From Gonapodya sp. JEL0774 (taxonomy: Eukaryota; Monoblepharomycota; Monoblepharidomycetes; Monoblepharidales; Gonapodyaceae), in NCBI GenBank assembly GCA_027604505.1, contig JADIIX010000049.1, positions 91,388 to 155,387 of the forward strand: a DNA stretch of 64,000 bases, in the 5' to 3' direction. Every line of letters starts with the position of its first letter. Position 1 is the stretch's first letter. Under the pieces are notes generated by a model, which was given only the letters and a program-made list of their open reading frames with translations, had not been told where the DNA came from and did not search any database. Positions 1 through 11,428 of the stretch are shown piece by piece. The position numbers were made by a program, and so were the translations under genes.

Positions 1-154
1 GCGCTAGGTGCTAGGAGCAGTGGAGTGGTGTGGGTGGACTTTGGGGGAGGAGTTATGTTGGTGTGTCTGTATGCCGCATGGACCTCCCCCGACGAAGGAG
101 ACACAGACTCATCCCGGAAAACACAAAAGGAGAGAAGGCTTGTGGATCAACTGA

Positions 155-2431
155 GTGGTGAAGGATGATCGAGCGATCATGATAGGGTGGAGCGGATGGT
201 CGCCTGCGGCATCACCCTCTTCCTTCGTTCGCCGCTCATACCGCGCTGTCCACCCACCCACCATACCTACAGGGTCCCTCCCCTACCAACCTCCAACATA
301 CCCCCGCCCCTCCCTACCCACAACCGTCTCTGTCCGTTTACGTCCTCTACCCCTCTTCGCCTCGGCGGATCTCTACGGTATCGTCGAAATACGCGTACCG
401 TTGGAAGAAATATCCGTAACAAATCTGGCAGTGAGGAAAAGGGCGGTGTGGGGGACTGGAGTCTACACAGATGATTCTGATGTGGTGGGCGGTGAGTTTG
501 CGGGGCGGGTGTTGCGGTTGGCTCATATGTGCAGTATCACACTATTGGACAGGGTCGGATGGTAGAAGTTTACCGAGCCAGGTGCTGCTGGGAAACAAAT
601 TTCGAAAGCTTCGTAAATAATGGGAGAGAGTCTGCCCTGACCTACTCTGCCCGCGCTGTGCAACATCCCACTGTGCCACCGCTCTGCCAAGCTCGCAACT
701 TACATTCAAAATTCAACTTCACAATGCCACCACACTCATCCACCACCCTCCGCCGACCACGTCACACCCCAAATCTAAGCGCTTATCCACTCGGGCTGGA
801 TCCGGCCACTCGACGCACCTCCGATCGTCTCCCCTCCAGATAACTTTACCACATCGGGTTACATTCTCCCCGGTGACCCCGTATCCCCAAACTTCTCTTC
901 CGCTTCCTCCTCCGACGCATTCGCTTCCGCTTCTTCCACATCAAAACCGACCAACAAAGCCCCTTTCCCAGGCCCACCACCACTCCCGCTCCCGCTCCCG
1001 GCCCCCCACCTCACCTACTCCCACACCCTCCTCGCCCGCCTGCGCATCCTTCCCAAACTTACCCGATATACTGGCACGGTCCGTAACGGGCTTCGGTCGC
1101 GGTCATGGGGGGGCAGCCATTTGGGGGAAAGTTTTAGGATTGAGGGAGTCGAAATTGTGGAAGGGGGCAGGAGGGCAGGGAGGAAGGGGATCGTGAAGAA
1201 GGGGGAGATGGAAGGGGTGGTGGTGTTGGTCGGCGAAGGCGTCGTCAGGTGAGTCGCGCGTGGCAGTTTCGCCTGGCGATTTGCTTCGTGTGAATGGAAC
1301 ACTGACATGATGAATCTTGGTTTTCGATGGGGTAGTTTCAAGTACGATCCCTCCCTACTTGTGAGCTGGCCCCCGCATGTGTATCGGGCCATGTGGCAAC
1401 AGATGGACGACGCAGGGAAAACCGACGATTCGTCATCCTTCGAAACCACACGCGCCCCCAACCCCACCCTGTACCCATCTTCATCCCACCCCGGCTCTGC
1501 CATCTCTTCGACCTCCAACTCTCCTGCTGATCCCGCTGCGGTCGACGACCTCAGACTCAAAACGTGGCAGGCAGGGTGGGACGAGTTGAGCGGTATGTAC
1601 AAGGGTGTGCCGTTGCCGCGATTGTGGAGCGAAGGGTGGGAGGGATGGAGGGTGAGGATGGAGGTGGAGGTGCTCTACATGGACGTGGTGGAGGGGAAGA
1701 AGTGGGTTCCTTATCATTTGATGCTTTTTACACTAGGGAGTCTGGGGTGTGTTTGTAACCCGCTTTTCGTTTCTGCCGGTACAAATCACAGTCGCTCCCG
1801 CTACGAACTCTCTCTCCAAACCGCTGTCACCACCCCTACCCGTCCCACCCCTGCCCCGCTCGCCGCCCGCTATCGGTTAGCCTTACTGGACCCTTCAGCC
1901 TTCCCGTCCTGGGACGACCCACTGCCAGCCTGTCCTGTGCCTGGTTCTCACGAAGGAATTCGAGGGAAAAAGGTCGTTTTGGGAGTTTTGGCAAGGGATT
2001 TGGAAGGCGGGGATTTGGGGTTCGTGGGGATGGGGTTGGTTGTGAGGGGAGGGGGGAGGTATGGTGAGGAGGGGGCAGAAGGAGATGTGGTACCCAGGCA
2101 AGAAGGAGACGGTGGTAGTGGGAACGGGAGTGAGGTAGATGGGGCGGCCGTACCTTCAATGGGAGGTGGGAAGCCGCCTCTGTATCCAGTAAAGGGGTTG
2201 TCTAGTGGAGCTGGTCCGGCAAGCGCAGCAAGTCCCGGGGTACAACAAGGTCTTTCCGTGGTTCAGAGCCAGGGCCAAGTTGTGTCTCAGCACAAGCGCT
2301 CGGCGAGTGCAGTGGTTGGCGGGGCGAGGAGGAAGGTTGGAATAAATGGTGGTATTGGTGCATTAGGGGGTGGGGAGGGTGGGTTTGCATTGAGGATTTC
2401 GAGATTTTTTTGGAGGAAGAGGGTGGGATGA
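155..2431 (+). CDS. RXT3: Rxt3-like subunit of an Rpd3L-type histone deacetylase complex
   Basis: Rxt3 is a subunit of the large Rpd3/Sin3 histone deacetylase corepressor in the nucleus. Three exons are readable: 155-491, 840-1248 and 1336-2431, each join keeping frame (GT donors at 492 and 1249, AG acceptors ending 839 and 1335). Family hallmarks appear in order: VRKRAVWGTGVYTDDSDVV at the end of exon 1, TSGYILPGDP at the start of exon 2, then LPKLTRYTGTVRNGLRSRSW in exon 2, and SFKYDPSLLVSWPPHVYR at the start of exon 3. A 45-base in-frame GT-AG segment (1747-1791) could be a fourth intron. The C-terminal half is Gly/Val-rich and poorly conserved. The first Met (155) is only the first available in the exon; a short upstream exon outside or near the window edge is possible. 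Family assignment is solid, the 5' end is not. Confidence 0.75.
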
Positions 2432-2840
2432 GTCTGCCTGCATGCGGGCGAGGTTGCGCCAAGGCGACATGATGACAATGGACTTTGTGTCGCTGTGGCG
2501 ATATTTGATGATTGGACATGGTAGAGGCAAGAATACACAAGTTCCAGAGATATTTATCGTTGCGTGAATGTTTGGTGGAAGTCACCTTTAGGTCCATCTG
2601 CACTACATGTCTTGGCGGCTGGGGTAGAAAAATCTGACATTCGCCCTTGTCACCCATTCCCCCCTTCTCCTCACAAAAACCCATGAAAGTTTTTTTATCG
2701 CGGGGCTTGAATTCAAGATTGGGCTCCCTGACCCTGCTAACTTTACGTGTGCTGTGCCAGCCTGGGGCCTGTCACGGTGTGGTCTCCTCGCCCGCCGAAG
2801 CCATATAAAACCGAAAACCGAAATTCGAAACTCCCTCGCC
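2432..2840. other. Intergenic spacer
   Basis: This is about 400 bases between two tandem plus-strand genes. It should hold the 3' end of the Rxt3-like gene and the promoter of the next. A TATA-like stretch (CATATAAAA) lies near 2800, about 40 bases before the next start codon. No coding sequence is convincing here. Confidence 0.5.
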
Positions 2841-5800
2841 ATGGCTTCGATGTCAACCGCTACTGGCTCTACCACCCAGACAGCTCTGGAATCCGCTCCT
2901 CCTGCTACTGCAGCGCCAGGTTGGCGGGTATCAGACCAGGAAATCGCTGATTTCGAGCGTAGATTCGCGGAGGGTCCGCAGACAGTGTTTCTCGCAGAAG
3001 CGCAGCTGGAAATCTGTCCTGGTGAGTCTCCACAAAGTTGAATGAATTTCGCGGGCGGTGCCGTCTCCCAAAACGGACAGCCTTGGCAAGCACTCAACAC
3101 CAAAGGCGAACAGCACTTCCAGTGCATTCAAATACTTCGCGCTAATCCACTGGCATCACATCTGTGTCTTGATTGCGTGTTGATCGTGTCTCGTTCCAAT
3201 CTCGTTAAAGATATCTCTGGTTCCACCGCGGGCACATGCCTTCAAGTTGAGAAACTTGCCGCGAAGGCTATCGCAGGACGCAATACGAGGGCAGGAGTTG
3301 TTCCATGGCATAGCACTACACTACCTCGTATACCCATCACGGATGTAGACACGCTCAGGGCTATGGGAGGCACCAGTCCCCAATACTTACTGAAACAAAA
3401 TGAGTCCTTGCAATTCATTAAGGCGTCTAGTGAGTCATCCTGTGACTATCAAGTTTGCAACATATTGACTCGACCACGCGTCTCCTACAGATGTCTGGGC
3501 GCTTTTTACTGACGGTGAAATTGGCGTCGCTGATGTCAATGAACTCGCCTCGCTTGTCGCTTCGGAAAATATGGGACACTTGCCTGTCATTGTCGCTGTG
3601 TTTGGTCCGGGAAGGGAGACGCCCAGCGCGACAAATATTTCAGTAGGAATATCTCTGTTCGCAGGTTTGTCATACTCTACTCTTCCCCGGCTAAGCACTC
3701 GGCTCTCAACAGAAAACGGAATCATGCTTCTTTGTTTTTTACGTTCCGCGTATTTCAACCTCCAGCATGCGAACACGTCTTGTTCCTCTACCAAAGGGTG
3801 GACATCGCCCTCCCCGAACCGTACATACTTCAAAGCAAAGGTTGCTTTGCCGCTCTCGGCACCGTCGCCACTCTCGACAGCACTATATCTTGGACTGATC
3901 TCCCCAGAATAAGCTGGGAGGCCGTCTCCGCCACCGAGCTCCCCATCACCCACGCGGGCATGCCTGGAGTAACGCGCCTGTCACCCACACTCACCATTCG
4001 AGTAGCTCAGTTGCTCGAAACCCATCTACCGACTGAGACTCTTCTCGAGATTATCAGTGACGAAGAGGTGCTTAGGAATCTTATACTGCTCTGCACCACA
4101 AGGGGTCTAGGGGCAAGACTGAGAACATGGCTCGGCTCGCACATGATGGATGCAGCTGAGGTGGTGAAGCCAGAAGACGTAGCTGGTGCGGCGGTGGCGA
4201 TGCAGAGACTCATGGCAGCAAGGGAGAGGAACGCCCCGGTGCAAGTGAGTGGTTGTCCAGCTCGAAGGACCTGACTCTATCGGGTAACAACCTCTTCTTA
4301 GGAATTACTGTCCCTCCAAGCCGCTCTCAGATCCGCCCACGCCACCAACGATGCTCATTACCGCACTCAATACGAGACTCTCGCTCGGGCACGAACTTCG
4401 GAAATCCGTCGGATCAATTCTGCTATTAACGCTGCCATGGCGCAACTGGGAGAAACAGAGCGTGCTGGATACTCTGCTGAGGTTTTGGGAACCAGATTGT
4501 CCAACCGAGCGATGCGGGCAACCAAGGTTGGTGTGTGAACCATGATATGCTGAGTGCCGCCGAACTCGTTTGACAAGTTGAGCGCATAGGTAACAGAATC
4601 TGACACTGTGGATAATCTCATGAGGATTGTCGAGGGTGATGTTGAGGACGCCACTGCTGCCTTTAGAGGCGATTGCACAATATGCTGTGAGCAGAATGTC
4701 CTGGTATGTTGTGTTCACTGTCACAACGGGTGTAGTGCCCTGAGGGGTGCGTTGTTGCTGACCATTTTATAAACTGAATAGCTTTCCCTGACCATGAAGA
4801 GAGTGTTGCCAGAGAGTGAGTTGCCGTCGTAGAACAAAGGCGGGGGTAAATATCAACCAACTCAACCCTCTCACAGACACGGAGGTTAATACTGCTGATT
4901 TCGCCCTCGATTTTCCGCTTGCAGTCGGATCACGAGTGAGTTTGCACATCTCCCTCTCTTCTGGATATTGGATAGGTGATGGCCATTCCCTCAGACGCAC
5001 AATGACATTATCGCCTCGCAAGTGGTTTGCTCAGGGTGTGCAGATCAAGTTGTGAGCACATATGGAACGACACTGGTGAGAGGACTTGACTGAAACTTCC
5101 CATGCAGTTGCTGTGAATGTTTCTATATATGGCGCCTCTCACCCCTCAGTTCCGTGAGAACGCGACCATTACCATTCCGCTTGCCTCTATCAAGTGAGAA
5201 CCAGCGATGTTTGAAGCAAAGTTCTTATTAATTTTGAAATGCTCGAATCACCCGACTGCTGAACAGAGATAATACTAACCGTGACATACTTAGCACTCGC
5301 CTTGCGATCGCGCTCACAAATGGTCTCAAGACTGGCAATGTATTCCAGCTAATGATTTCCGTACTGGACAACACCCTTTCAACCAAACTCTGGGCGCGTG
5401 TGGAACCGGGCAGCGACGATGCAGAGAACAGGGTTCGACGGGCGGCACTGGAGTGGTTTCGGGACGACCTCGCGACCCATGTCCGTACAAAAAATAACTT
5501 CCAAGAGACGGGCGAGTGGACAACCCTTCCGTTTGCAATCCAATGGGCGGTAGAAGATGCAGTGACCAATGGCTATCGCGCGTGGCTGTACCGGTACCCC
5601 GTCGAAGGCTTTGCGGTCTTGATCAAATTGGCGAGGAATCCGAAGTTTGCTGTTACGATGCCGCTTGACGGAGGAGTAAACTTTGTGCACAAGAGATTAC
5701 TTTTGGGGATTGTTGATTGGTAATGTCTCTGTACTGCGAATTCTCTATCCAACAGCCTGTCCACTCACTTTTCCCCTCGATAGGTACATGCGAGAGACAT

Positions 5801-6877
5801 TGAAGGGCGCGGACCAGCAAATTAATGCTCGAACAACAATCTGGAGAGCGTTGTACGGCGAACTACGCTATGGGAAGCCGGTGGAGGGTTGTGGACGAAT
5901 CATCAAGACATTTGGCGAGCTGGATTTCCACAAAACTTTTGAAGGCCCGCACTATTCTCGTTTGTTGACCGAGGTGTATGGCTTGGGAGAATCTGGGAAC
6001 GTTGCCGGTACACGATTTCCTTTTCCTGCAGCGACGTCGATGTTTCTTCGACGACTGTTGGAGATAAACAGACATGATTCGATCACAAACGCGGTGCAAA
6101 CGGTGCGAACCAACGACCCGGAATGTGTGAATGCTATTGACTTCCCGAACCTCGTGTCCGACGAAACGGCTATTAACACAATCGAGGAGATGTTCTTCCA
6201 CCCAGAGCTCCCACCTCAATCGTCTCTTGATGTCATTAACCGTCACGTGCGACACAGTCCAAAATTTGTCACGCCGTATGGGCCTTCGATACTCGGTTGC
6301 GACTGCTGTGGTGCTCGATTCGCGCCCCCTGGAACCCAAGGCACACCCGAAGAGCTGGCCGCCGTGATTCGTACTGGGAGAGCCGAGCACTTCCGGTCGG
6401 TTTATGGCGCCACGTCCTCATCCGGTTTACCGATAAAGATTGTGGAAAGGAATGGCAGACTTACAGCGCCGTCAGCACACTGGAACGGAGGAAGAGTCGT
6501 CACCAGACAATGGGTTAAGCTTTCCCAGGAAGCGCAACAAGAATACCTTGCAGGAACAGGGAACGTCGATGCCTTTGTAGAGGAAGCAATGCGATATATT
6601 GTTCAAGAAGATGAGAAAGGTGATCGCTTGCGACGGCAGAACATCTTTATTTATCACTGACACAGAACAATGTCGATTAGGCAATATCTACTCATCCGCG
6701 ATGAAAGAGGATCTCGAGACGATGTTTCGCTCATTCCTGTCAGTCGTTCGCGTGCACGGTTTTGAGAACAACGGCGATAACTTTTCAGTGCCGTGGAAAC
6801 TGGGTATGGAACTTGGAAAGCAAAAGGAGCAGATTGCAAAGGACATTGTCCAAGGAGCGCGTTGGACTCTGCCCTGA
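2841..6877 (+). CDS. Large uncharacterised protein with vWA-like N-terminus and paired-Cys motifs
   Basis: I do not recognise this protein. At least ten short introns are needed. The first exons read cleanly as 2841-3021, 3091-3429, 3491-3664, 3766-4244 and from 4302, with phases matching at every join. The N-terminal third (3123-3900) has a strand-helix pattern like a von Willebrand A domain (LDCVLIVSRSN, then VWALFTDGEIGVADVNELA, then HLPVIVAVFG), but the DxSxS metal site is degenerate. A helical, probably coiled-coil stretch follows (4302-4527). Next come two Cys pairs, CTICCEQ near 4675 and CSGCADQ near 5035, with a His between them, which could bind zinc. The last 500 residues are mostly helical with a further CDCCGARF motif near 6300. 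The end lies 54 bases from the convergent CTC1-like gene. No function is proposed; the coding call rests on long matched-phase exons. Confidence 0.6.
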
Positions 6878-6931
6878 ACTGAACATGATTCAATATTGAC
6901 TTGACTACCAGAAAGATTATGTAATTCGGTT

Positions 6932-9900
6932 TTAAAATTTGAATTCAGTTTCATAATATGCCAATTCTCTGCTGATGCATGTTGAAATATTAATGTCCTC
7001 TACTCTTGTTGCTTTTATCACCAGCCTCGGAAGTGAAAAGGTTTCTAAAGGGGCATCACCACTGCTGAGTTTTACTGTTCTCTCGGGGTACTTCTCGTCT
7101 CCTTCTCGCCGATACCTTTTCCCATAAACTACGACATCTCGGAAGATGTGGTCATCCCTGCAGATAGCTCGCAAAACGTCATCGTCAGCAGCCTCATCCT
7201 GCGAGCTCAAAGCAGCGCTGTAAATATCCTCCTGATCCTCAGCAATACTGTAGAAGTCAACATTTCGGTAGCTTATTTCACCTTTCCTCGAAGTGACCTC
7301 TTGCAGCGAAGTTTCTAGAATCGCACCAGTGCGTAACAACTCAAATACCGCTCGGGGACCTTCGAAATATACGTGTGCTTCCCCCGTTCCATCTTCCACC
7401 ACTGCCCTTGCCTCAGCAGAAAAGTGGCCGCGATCTGAACCACAGGAGTTGCCGCATCGTTGATCGCGATACCGAGTGCCACACACATCACATTGGAACC
7501 GCAGAGTAACTTCAGCAAGTGCGATAATTCTGCATGATACTTGTAAAGTGGTGCGGAGATGCAGAAGCTCAACCTCTAAGAGTTCACAGAGACAAAATCG
7601 TGGGGCTCGGGATAATGATGCGATGTCCAGTTCATTTGGTAGTCTGTTCCGCACGGAAAACCCAGCGCCATCAGTGGAGCTGACATTCCCACATACCTCC
7701 ACCGCCGTGCACGCGAGGCTGGCACAGTATATCGATCGACCACCCTTTGATGCCTTCCTGGCGCTATTCCACACCCGGATAATGGCACCCGGAATCACCC
7801 CGAGGGGCCAGACGTGAACACTGAGATCCCAGTAAAAATCTACCACGTCGATTCCTACAAGATCTCGGATCTTCAAATACAACACCTTTCCGACTCGTCC
7901 AGTTCCGACTGCGAATTCGTGGAATAGCTCAACGGGGCGAGCAATGTTAGGTTTTGAAGTTCCGGACTCCAGGTTTCGCATCCACCAAACACCACCACCC
8001 TCTCTATCCCGAAACTCTTTGGACACAATAACACCCTCAAATGACGCGAGACGTTCCAGATAGCCATGCTGTGTGCCTTTGAACGAATGTGCGTCGTTCG
8101 AGTTAAGTACCTCGCAAACATCAGACAAATAGGGTGCGTGCGCGGAATAAACCATTTGAACTCTTGTTAGCGCTGGCGACGACGTAGACTGCGTCACAGG
8201 ATCGAACACTATCCGACCAAGAAGGTCCACTTTGATTCCGGAATTGTTTTTTGAGGAGTCGCAAGTTGGGCCAGCTGCGATTGAACCATTTGCACTTGAG
8301 GCATTGTCCATCCACAACCTATCTTCTTGTGTCATTATAGACATCGTATCATCCGACATGTCCGGTAAATTTTGACCACCGTCCTCGGGGTTAATCAGTC
8401 CACGAGATTCAAAACCGTTCCGTGAAACGATCTCGACCCTCGATTTCTTCCCAACTTCCACAACAAACTCGCCGGTTTCCCTGAGTTGTTCCTCCATGAT
8501 CACTCGATGAATGCGATAGCATCGCCCGGTCTCGAGATATGCCAGCCAAGCAACGGCGTCCCCTCGAAAAATCAAGTGAGCGAAAACCGGTGCTGAGGCG
8601 ACTGGGATTCTGTCCGCCTCGTCAATCGAGCCCGTGTTCGTCGTTGAATCTTCCCGAACGATCCCTTCGCAGGAGGCTGCGAAGGTGGTCTGTCCGTCAG
8701 ATAACAAATGCAGTCGAGGAGCACTCACGAACGTGAACTTCACAATGATGTCAACAAAAGTATTGGCAGGAGCATCTGACTTGCTCACGTCAGCTCCGTT
8801 TTTCGAGTCTTCAACACATCCATCACTTTTTACTTCTGCAGACTCAAGGAGACCACCACGCTCCACCAAGCAAACCAGGTCTTCCTCTTTGCACCGCACC
8901 CACATTGTTATCAACCCGTTCGCCACCCGCTCCACCACAAGCTCCCACTGTTCCACCATCCACAACCCGCCAATCATAGATGGGTCAAGAGAACCGTTGA
9001 TAGGCACACCTTCCGATCTCTGTACTACGAGCGGAATCCTACCGGTGATGTCAGCGAGCTCAAAGTGTCCCCGAGAGGACGCTTGAATTTTCCCCCCCAA
9101 CACCGCACGATCCATCCCGACATCCGCCGGAGCCAATACGGCTAATGCATACTCTTCGCTCTCTCTCATTGCAAGCACCGCAGGGTGTCTTGACAACTCA
9201 TTCAATGTAGGAAACCGGCGAACTTCGAACCCTCTTCTGGCGGCGCAGCACTCCGAGTGGTTCAGGAATGTGGTGAAAACGTCCGCGCAAGGCACATCGA
9301 CGATCTCAGCGTATCGCCAACGGGTAGCGAGGGCAGCTAGCAAGCTCGGATGGTTGGGGTCGCCTGAGCCGTATACCAAGTTCCGGGGTATCAAGCGAAT
9401 CAATCCTTTACGACGCAGGTCCGAATGAATTATGTGCAAGTGAATTGCATCGAGTGCAGAAGACCAAGAAGCTATAGCGACCGGCACTGGGTAGGATGGT
9501 ACGACAACGTGAGCTGTGTCCGATGGAGTCAGAGACGAAACAGAGCCTCCAGAAGGGTGCGGCGCCTTGACCACCACCTCGATAGTGGACCGAGAGCACG
9601 CGACAAGAATGCTCTTTCCGTCAATTGTTCTCGTGAGATGAACATTGTGACATTCCACTGAAGACCCCGCGCAGAGGTCTCGTGCCACTGCGATTCTATG
9701 GAAGTGAAGCTGGACTTCGCCGTCGAGTAGAACGAGCGGCGTTATAAGAATATCAGATGGAATGTTAGAGACAGTGCCGGAGTAGGAGATCATCGAAGGG
9801 GTTCCGGTAGTGCAGTCGTGTGGTGGTTTTGCCCATTGGCGGACGTTGGTGGTAACATCAGACAACAAAGTGGTGGCTCTTGAATTCACATGGTTGGTCA

Positions 9901-11428
9901 TGGCGTTCGCAGTTTCCGTCGTTGTCGCCACAGGAACCACTACCTCATCTCCAAGTACAGGCCACAATCTACTCTTCCCCTCTACCCACGATGCTACCAT
10001 CTGTCCTCCCTGAAACTGCCTCACAGCCACTTCAGTGAAAACGTAGTCAGCACCGACGCGGATCAGGTCGTGGAGGGGATATAAGCGAGGTAACTTGAAG
10101 ACCACAAAGGTTGAAAAGTAAGTCGGGGCGAGGAACGGAGTCGGGGGATGGACCGAGGTTGCCGGAGAAGTAGCATTGAAGGGATACCCGAATGATTCCA
10201 GGGGTTCCTTGCCCTTTTCTTTGTCCTTTTCAGCGGCCCTCGCGCCTTGCCCGTCGCCTGGTCCCACTTGCGGGTCCACCCCGACGTCGCCGGCTGTCCT
10301 CTCACCATATCTTACTTCTACAACAAAAGTCTCGCCACCTGACCGGCCCTGTATCACGGGAGATTTTGCCACTACGATTCCCCGGAAAGTAAAAGACTTG
10401 ATGCGGGGTATCGTTGTGCGTGTGAAAGTAACGACTGAGGGATCGATGGGTGGGGAAGGTTGGTGGGCGGTGGGATGGGAAATGGGGGAGGGACCTGCTG
10501 GGAGGGAGTTGGGATTGGGTGAGAAAGTTCCCCATTGTAGAAAGTAACGTATGAACGTACCCATTACAGTTCCAGTTCCTTCGAGGTACCTGTTAACTGG
10601 CCTCAACGCAGCGAGCAGAGTCGGCGCGTGGAGATGCGGGAAGCGTTGGCGGTCGTCGATCCATCCCTTGGCCAGACTCTTGTCGGAACGGGGGTCAAAA
10701 TCGTCCGAGGTGAAAGCGTACCTGGGGATTTTGTTGAGTGGATGGTGGCGTGGCAGGGGGATGGGGAGGTCGGTGATGAAGAGAGTACCCATGTGGAGGG
10801 AGGTTGAATTAGAGCGGCGTGCCTTAGGGAACGTGTCCGATGCATTTGAGGCACCGTTGGGCTGGTATGTGTATGATGTGATGCAGAGAGGAATACCGGA
10901 CCAAGGGGATAAGGTAAAGTGAGGGAGAGTTTGTGAATTGTGGGTGACGGTGGTAGGAGTGTCTTGGGAACTCGTATTCTGTAATATCCGCACAGAAGAT
11001 GTTGTGGTTGATGGCGTGAGCTCGGAGTGATATGGTAGAGGTGCGTCCACGGGCGACGTGTAACCAGAGAGGAGGATGTCGAGCGGGGGTGGATAGACCG
11101 CATTCGATGAGGAAGGGTGGTGGAATTGGGACCGTTGGGGAGCAAAGACACAGCGCAGCGCTCCGGTTTTATCGGACACGAAGAACGAGTCAAGGTCATT
11201 CCGTGCATGCGGAGATATAGAAAGAGGCCAGCCGATGTGGAGGGTGACCGAGAGGACCGGGAGAGGGTTCGCAAAAGTTCCCTTCTCCGGCAACGAGTGC
11301 GAAGAGTGAGGGGAAGAAGCTGTGTTGCTGGTGGTGATGTTGTTGGTCCCGGCAATGAGAGACGATATGCAGATGAATTTGAAATGGACGAGGCTTGATT
11401 CCTCGATAGTGGTCGATCCATGGCTCAT
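6932..11428 (-). CDS. CTC1: CTC1-like telomere maintenance protein (CST complex large subunit)
   Basis: CTC1, with STN1 and TEN1, binds telomeric single-stranded DNA and helps DNA polymerase alpha-primase fill in the C-strand. This is one uninterrupted 1498-residue reading frame, close to the length of plant and animal CTC1. The C-terminal half carries the family-like segment VHVWPLGVIPGAIIRVWNSA. It is followed by an OB-fold with a zinc-ribbon (C-x2-C-x8-C-x3-C, around residues 1310-1330) and then ARAVVEDGTGEAHVYFEG, typical of the last CTC1/RPA-type OB-fold. The N-terminus begins with an OB-like stretch ending in VSDKTGALRCVF. The intervening region is low in similarity, rich in Ser/Thr/Pro. 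It is the only long intronless gene in an intron-rich window. An unrelated RPA-like multi-OB protein is the main alternative. The start is the first Met of the frame. Confidence 0.6.
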   Translation of the reverse strand: MSHGSTTIEESSLVHFKFICISSLIAGTNNITTSNTASSPHSSHSLPEKGTFANPLPVLSVTLHIGWPLSISPHARNDLDSFFVSDKTGALRCVFAPQRSQFHHPSSSNAVYPPPLDILLSGYTSPVDAPLPYHSELTPSTTTSSVRILQNTSSQDTPTTVTHNSQTLPHFTLSPWSGIPLCITSYTYQPNGASNASDTFPKARRSNSTSLHMGTLFITDLPIPLPRHHPLNKIPRYAFTSDDFDPRSDKSLAKGWIDDRQRFPHLHAPTLLAALRPVNRYLEGTGTVMGTFIRYFLQWGTFSPNPNSLPAGPSPISHPTAHQPSPPIDPSVVTFTRTTIPRIKSFTFRGIVVAKSPVIQGRSGGETFVVEVRYGERTAGDVGVDPQVGPGDGQGARAAEKDKEKGKEPLESFGYPFNATSPATSVHPPTPFLAPTYFSTFVVFKLPRLYPLHDLIRVGADYVFTEVAVRQFQGGQMVASWVEGKSRLWPVLGDEVVVPVATTTETANAMTNHVNSRATTLLSDVTTNVRQWAKPPHDCTTGTPSMISYSGTVSNIPSDILITPLVLLDGEVQLHFHRIAVARDLCAGSSVECHNVHLTRTIDGKSILVACSRSTIEVVVKAPHPSGGSVSSLTPSDTAHVVVPSYPVPVAIASWSSALDAIHLHIIHSDLRRKGLIRLIPRNLVYGSGDPNHPSLLAALATRWRYAEIVDVPCADVFTTFLNHSECCAARRGFEVRRFPTLNELSRHPAVLAMRESEEYALAVLAPADVGMDRAVLGGKIQASSRGHFELADITGRIPLVVQRSEGVPINGSLDPSMIGGLWMVEQWELVVERVANGLITMWVRCKEEDLVCLVERGGLLESAEVKSDGCVEDSKNGADVSKSDAPANTFVDIIVKFTFVSAPRLHLLSDGQTTFAASCEGIVREDSTTNTGSIDEADRIPVASAPVFAHLIFRGDAVAWLAYLETGRCYRIHRVIMEEQLRETGEFVVEVGKKSRVEIVSRNGFESRGLINPEDGGQNLPDMSDDTMSIMTQEDRLWMDNASSANGSIAAGPTCDSSKNNSGIKVDLLGRIVFDPVTQSTSSPALTRVQMVYSAHAPYLSDVCEVLNSNDAHSFKGTQHGYLERLASFEGVIVSKEFRDREGGGVWWMRNLESGTSKPNIARPVELFHEFAVGTGRVGKVLYLKIRDLVGIDVVDFYWDLSVHVWPLGVIPGAIIRVWNSARKASKGGRSIYCASLACTAVEVCGNVSSTDGAGFSVRNRLPNELDIASLSRAPRFCLCELLEVELLHLRTTLQVSCRIIALAEVTLRFQCDVCGTRYRDQRCGNSCGSDRGHFSAEARAVVEDGTGEAHVYFEGPRAVFELLRTGAILETSLQEVTSRKGEISYRNVDFYSIAEDQEDIYSAALSSQDEAADDDVLRAICRDDHIFRDVVVYGKRYRREGDEKYPERTVKLSSGDAPLETFSLPRLVIKATRVEDINISTCISRELAYYETEFKF

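Noticed and set aside
1015-1602. 195-residue minus-strand frame inside the Rxt3-like gene
   Set aside because: It is antisense to well-matched Rxt3 exons and has no family features.
10603-11421. 272-residue minus-strand frame overlapping the CTC1-like start
   Set aside because: It is the same strand in another frame and is explained by the CTC1-like reading frame; composition is Ser/Arg/Pro low-complexity.
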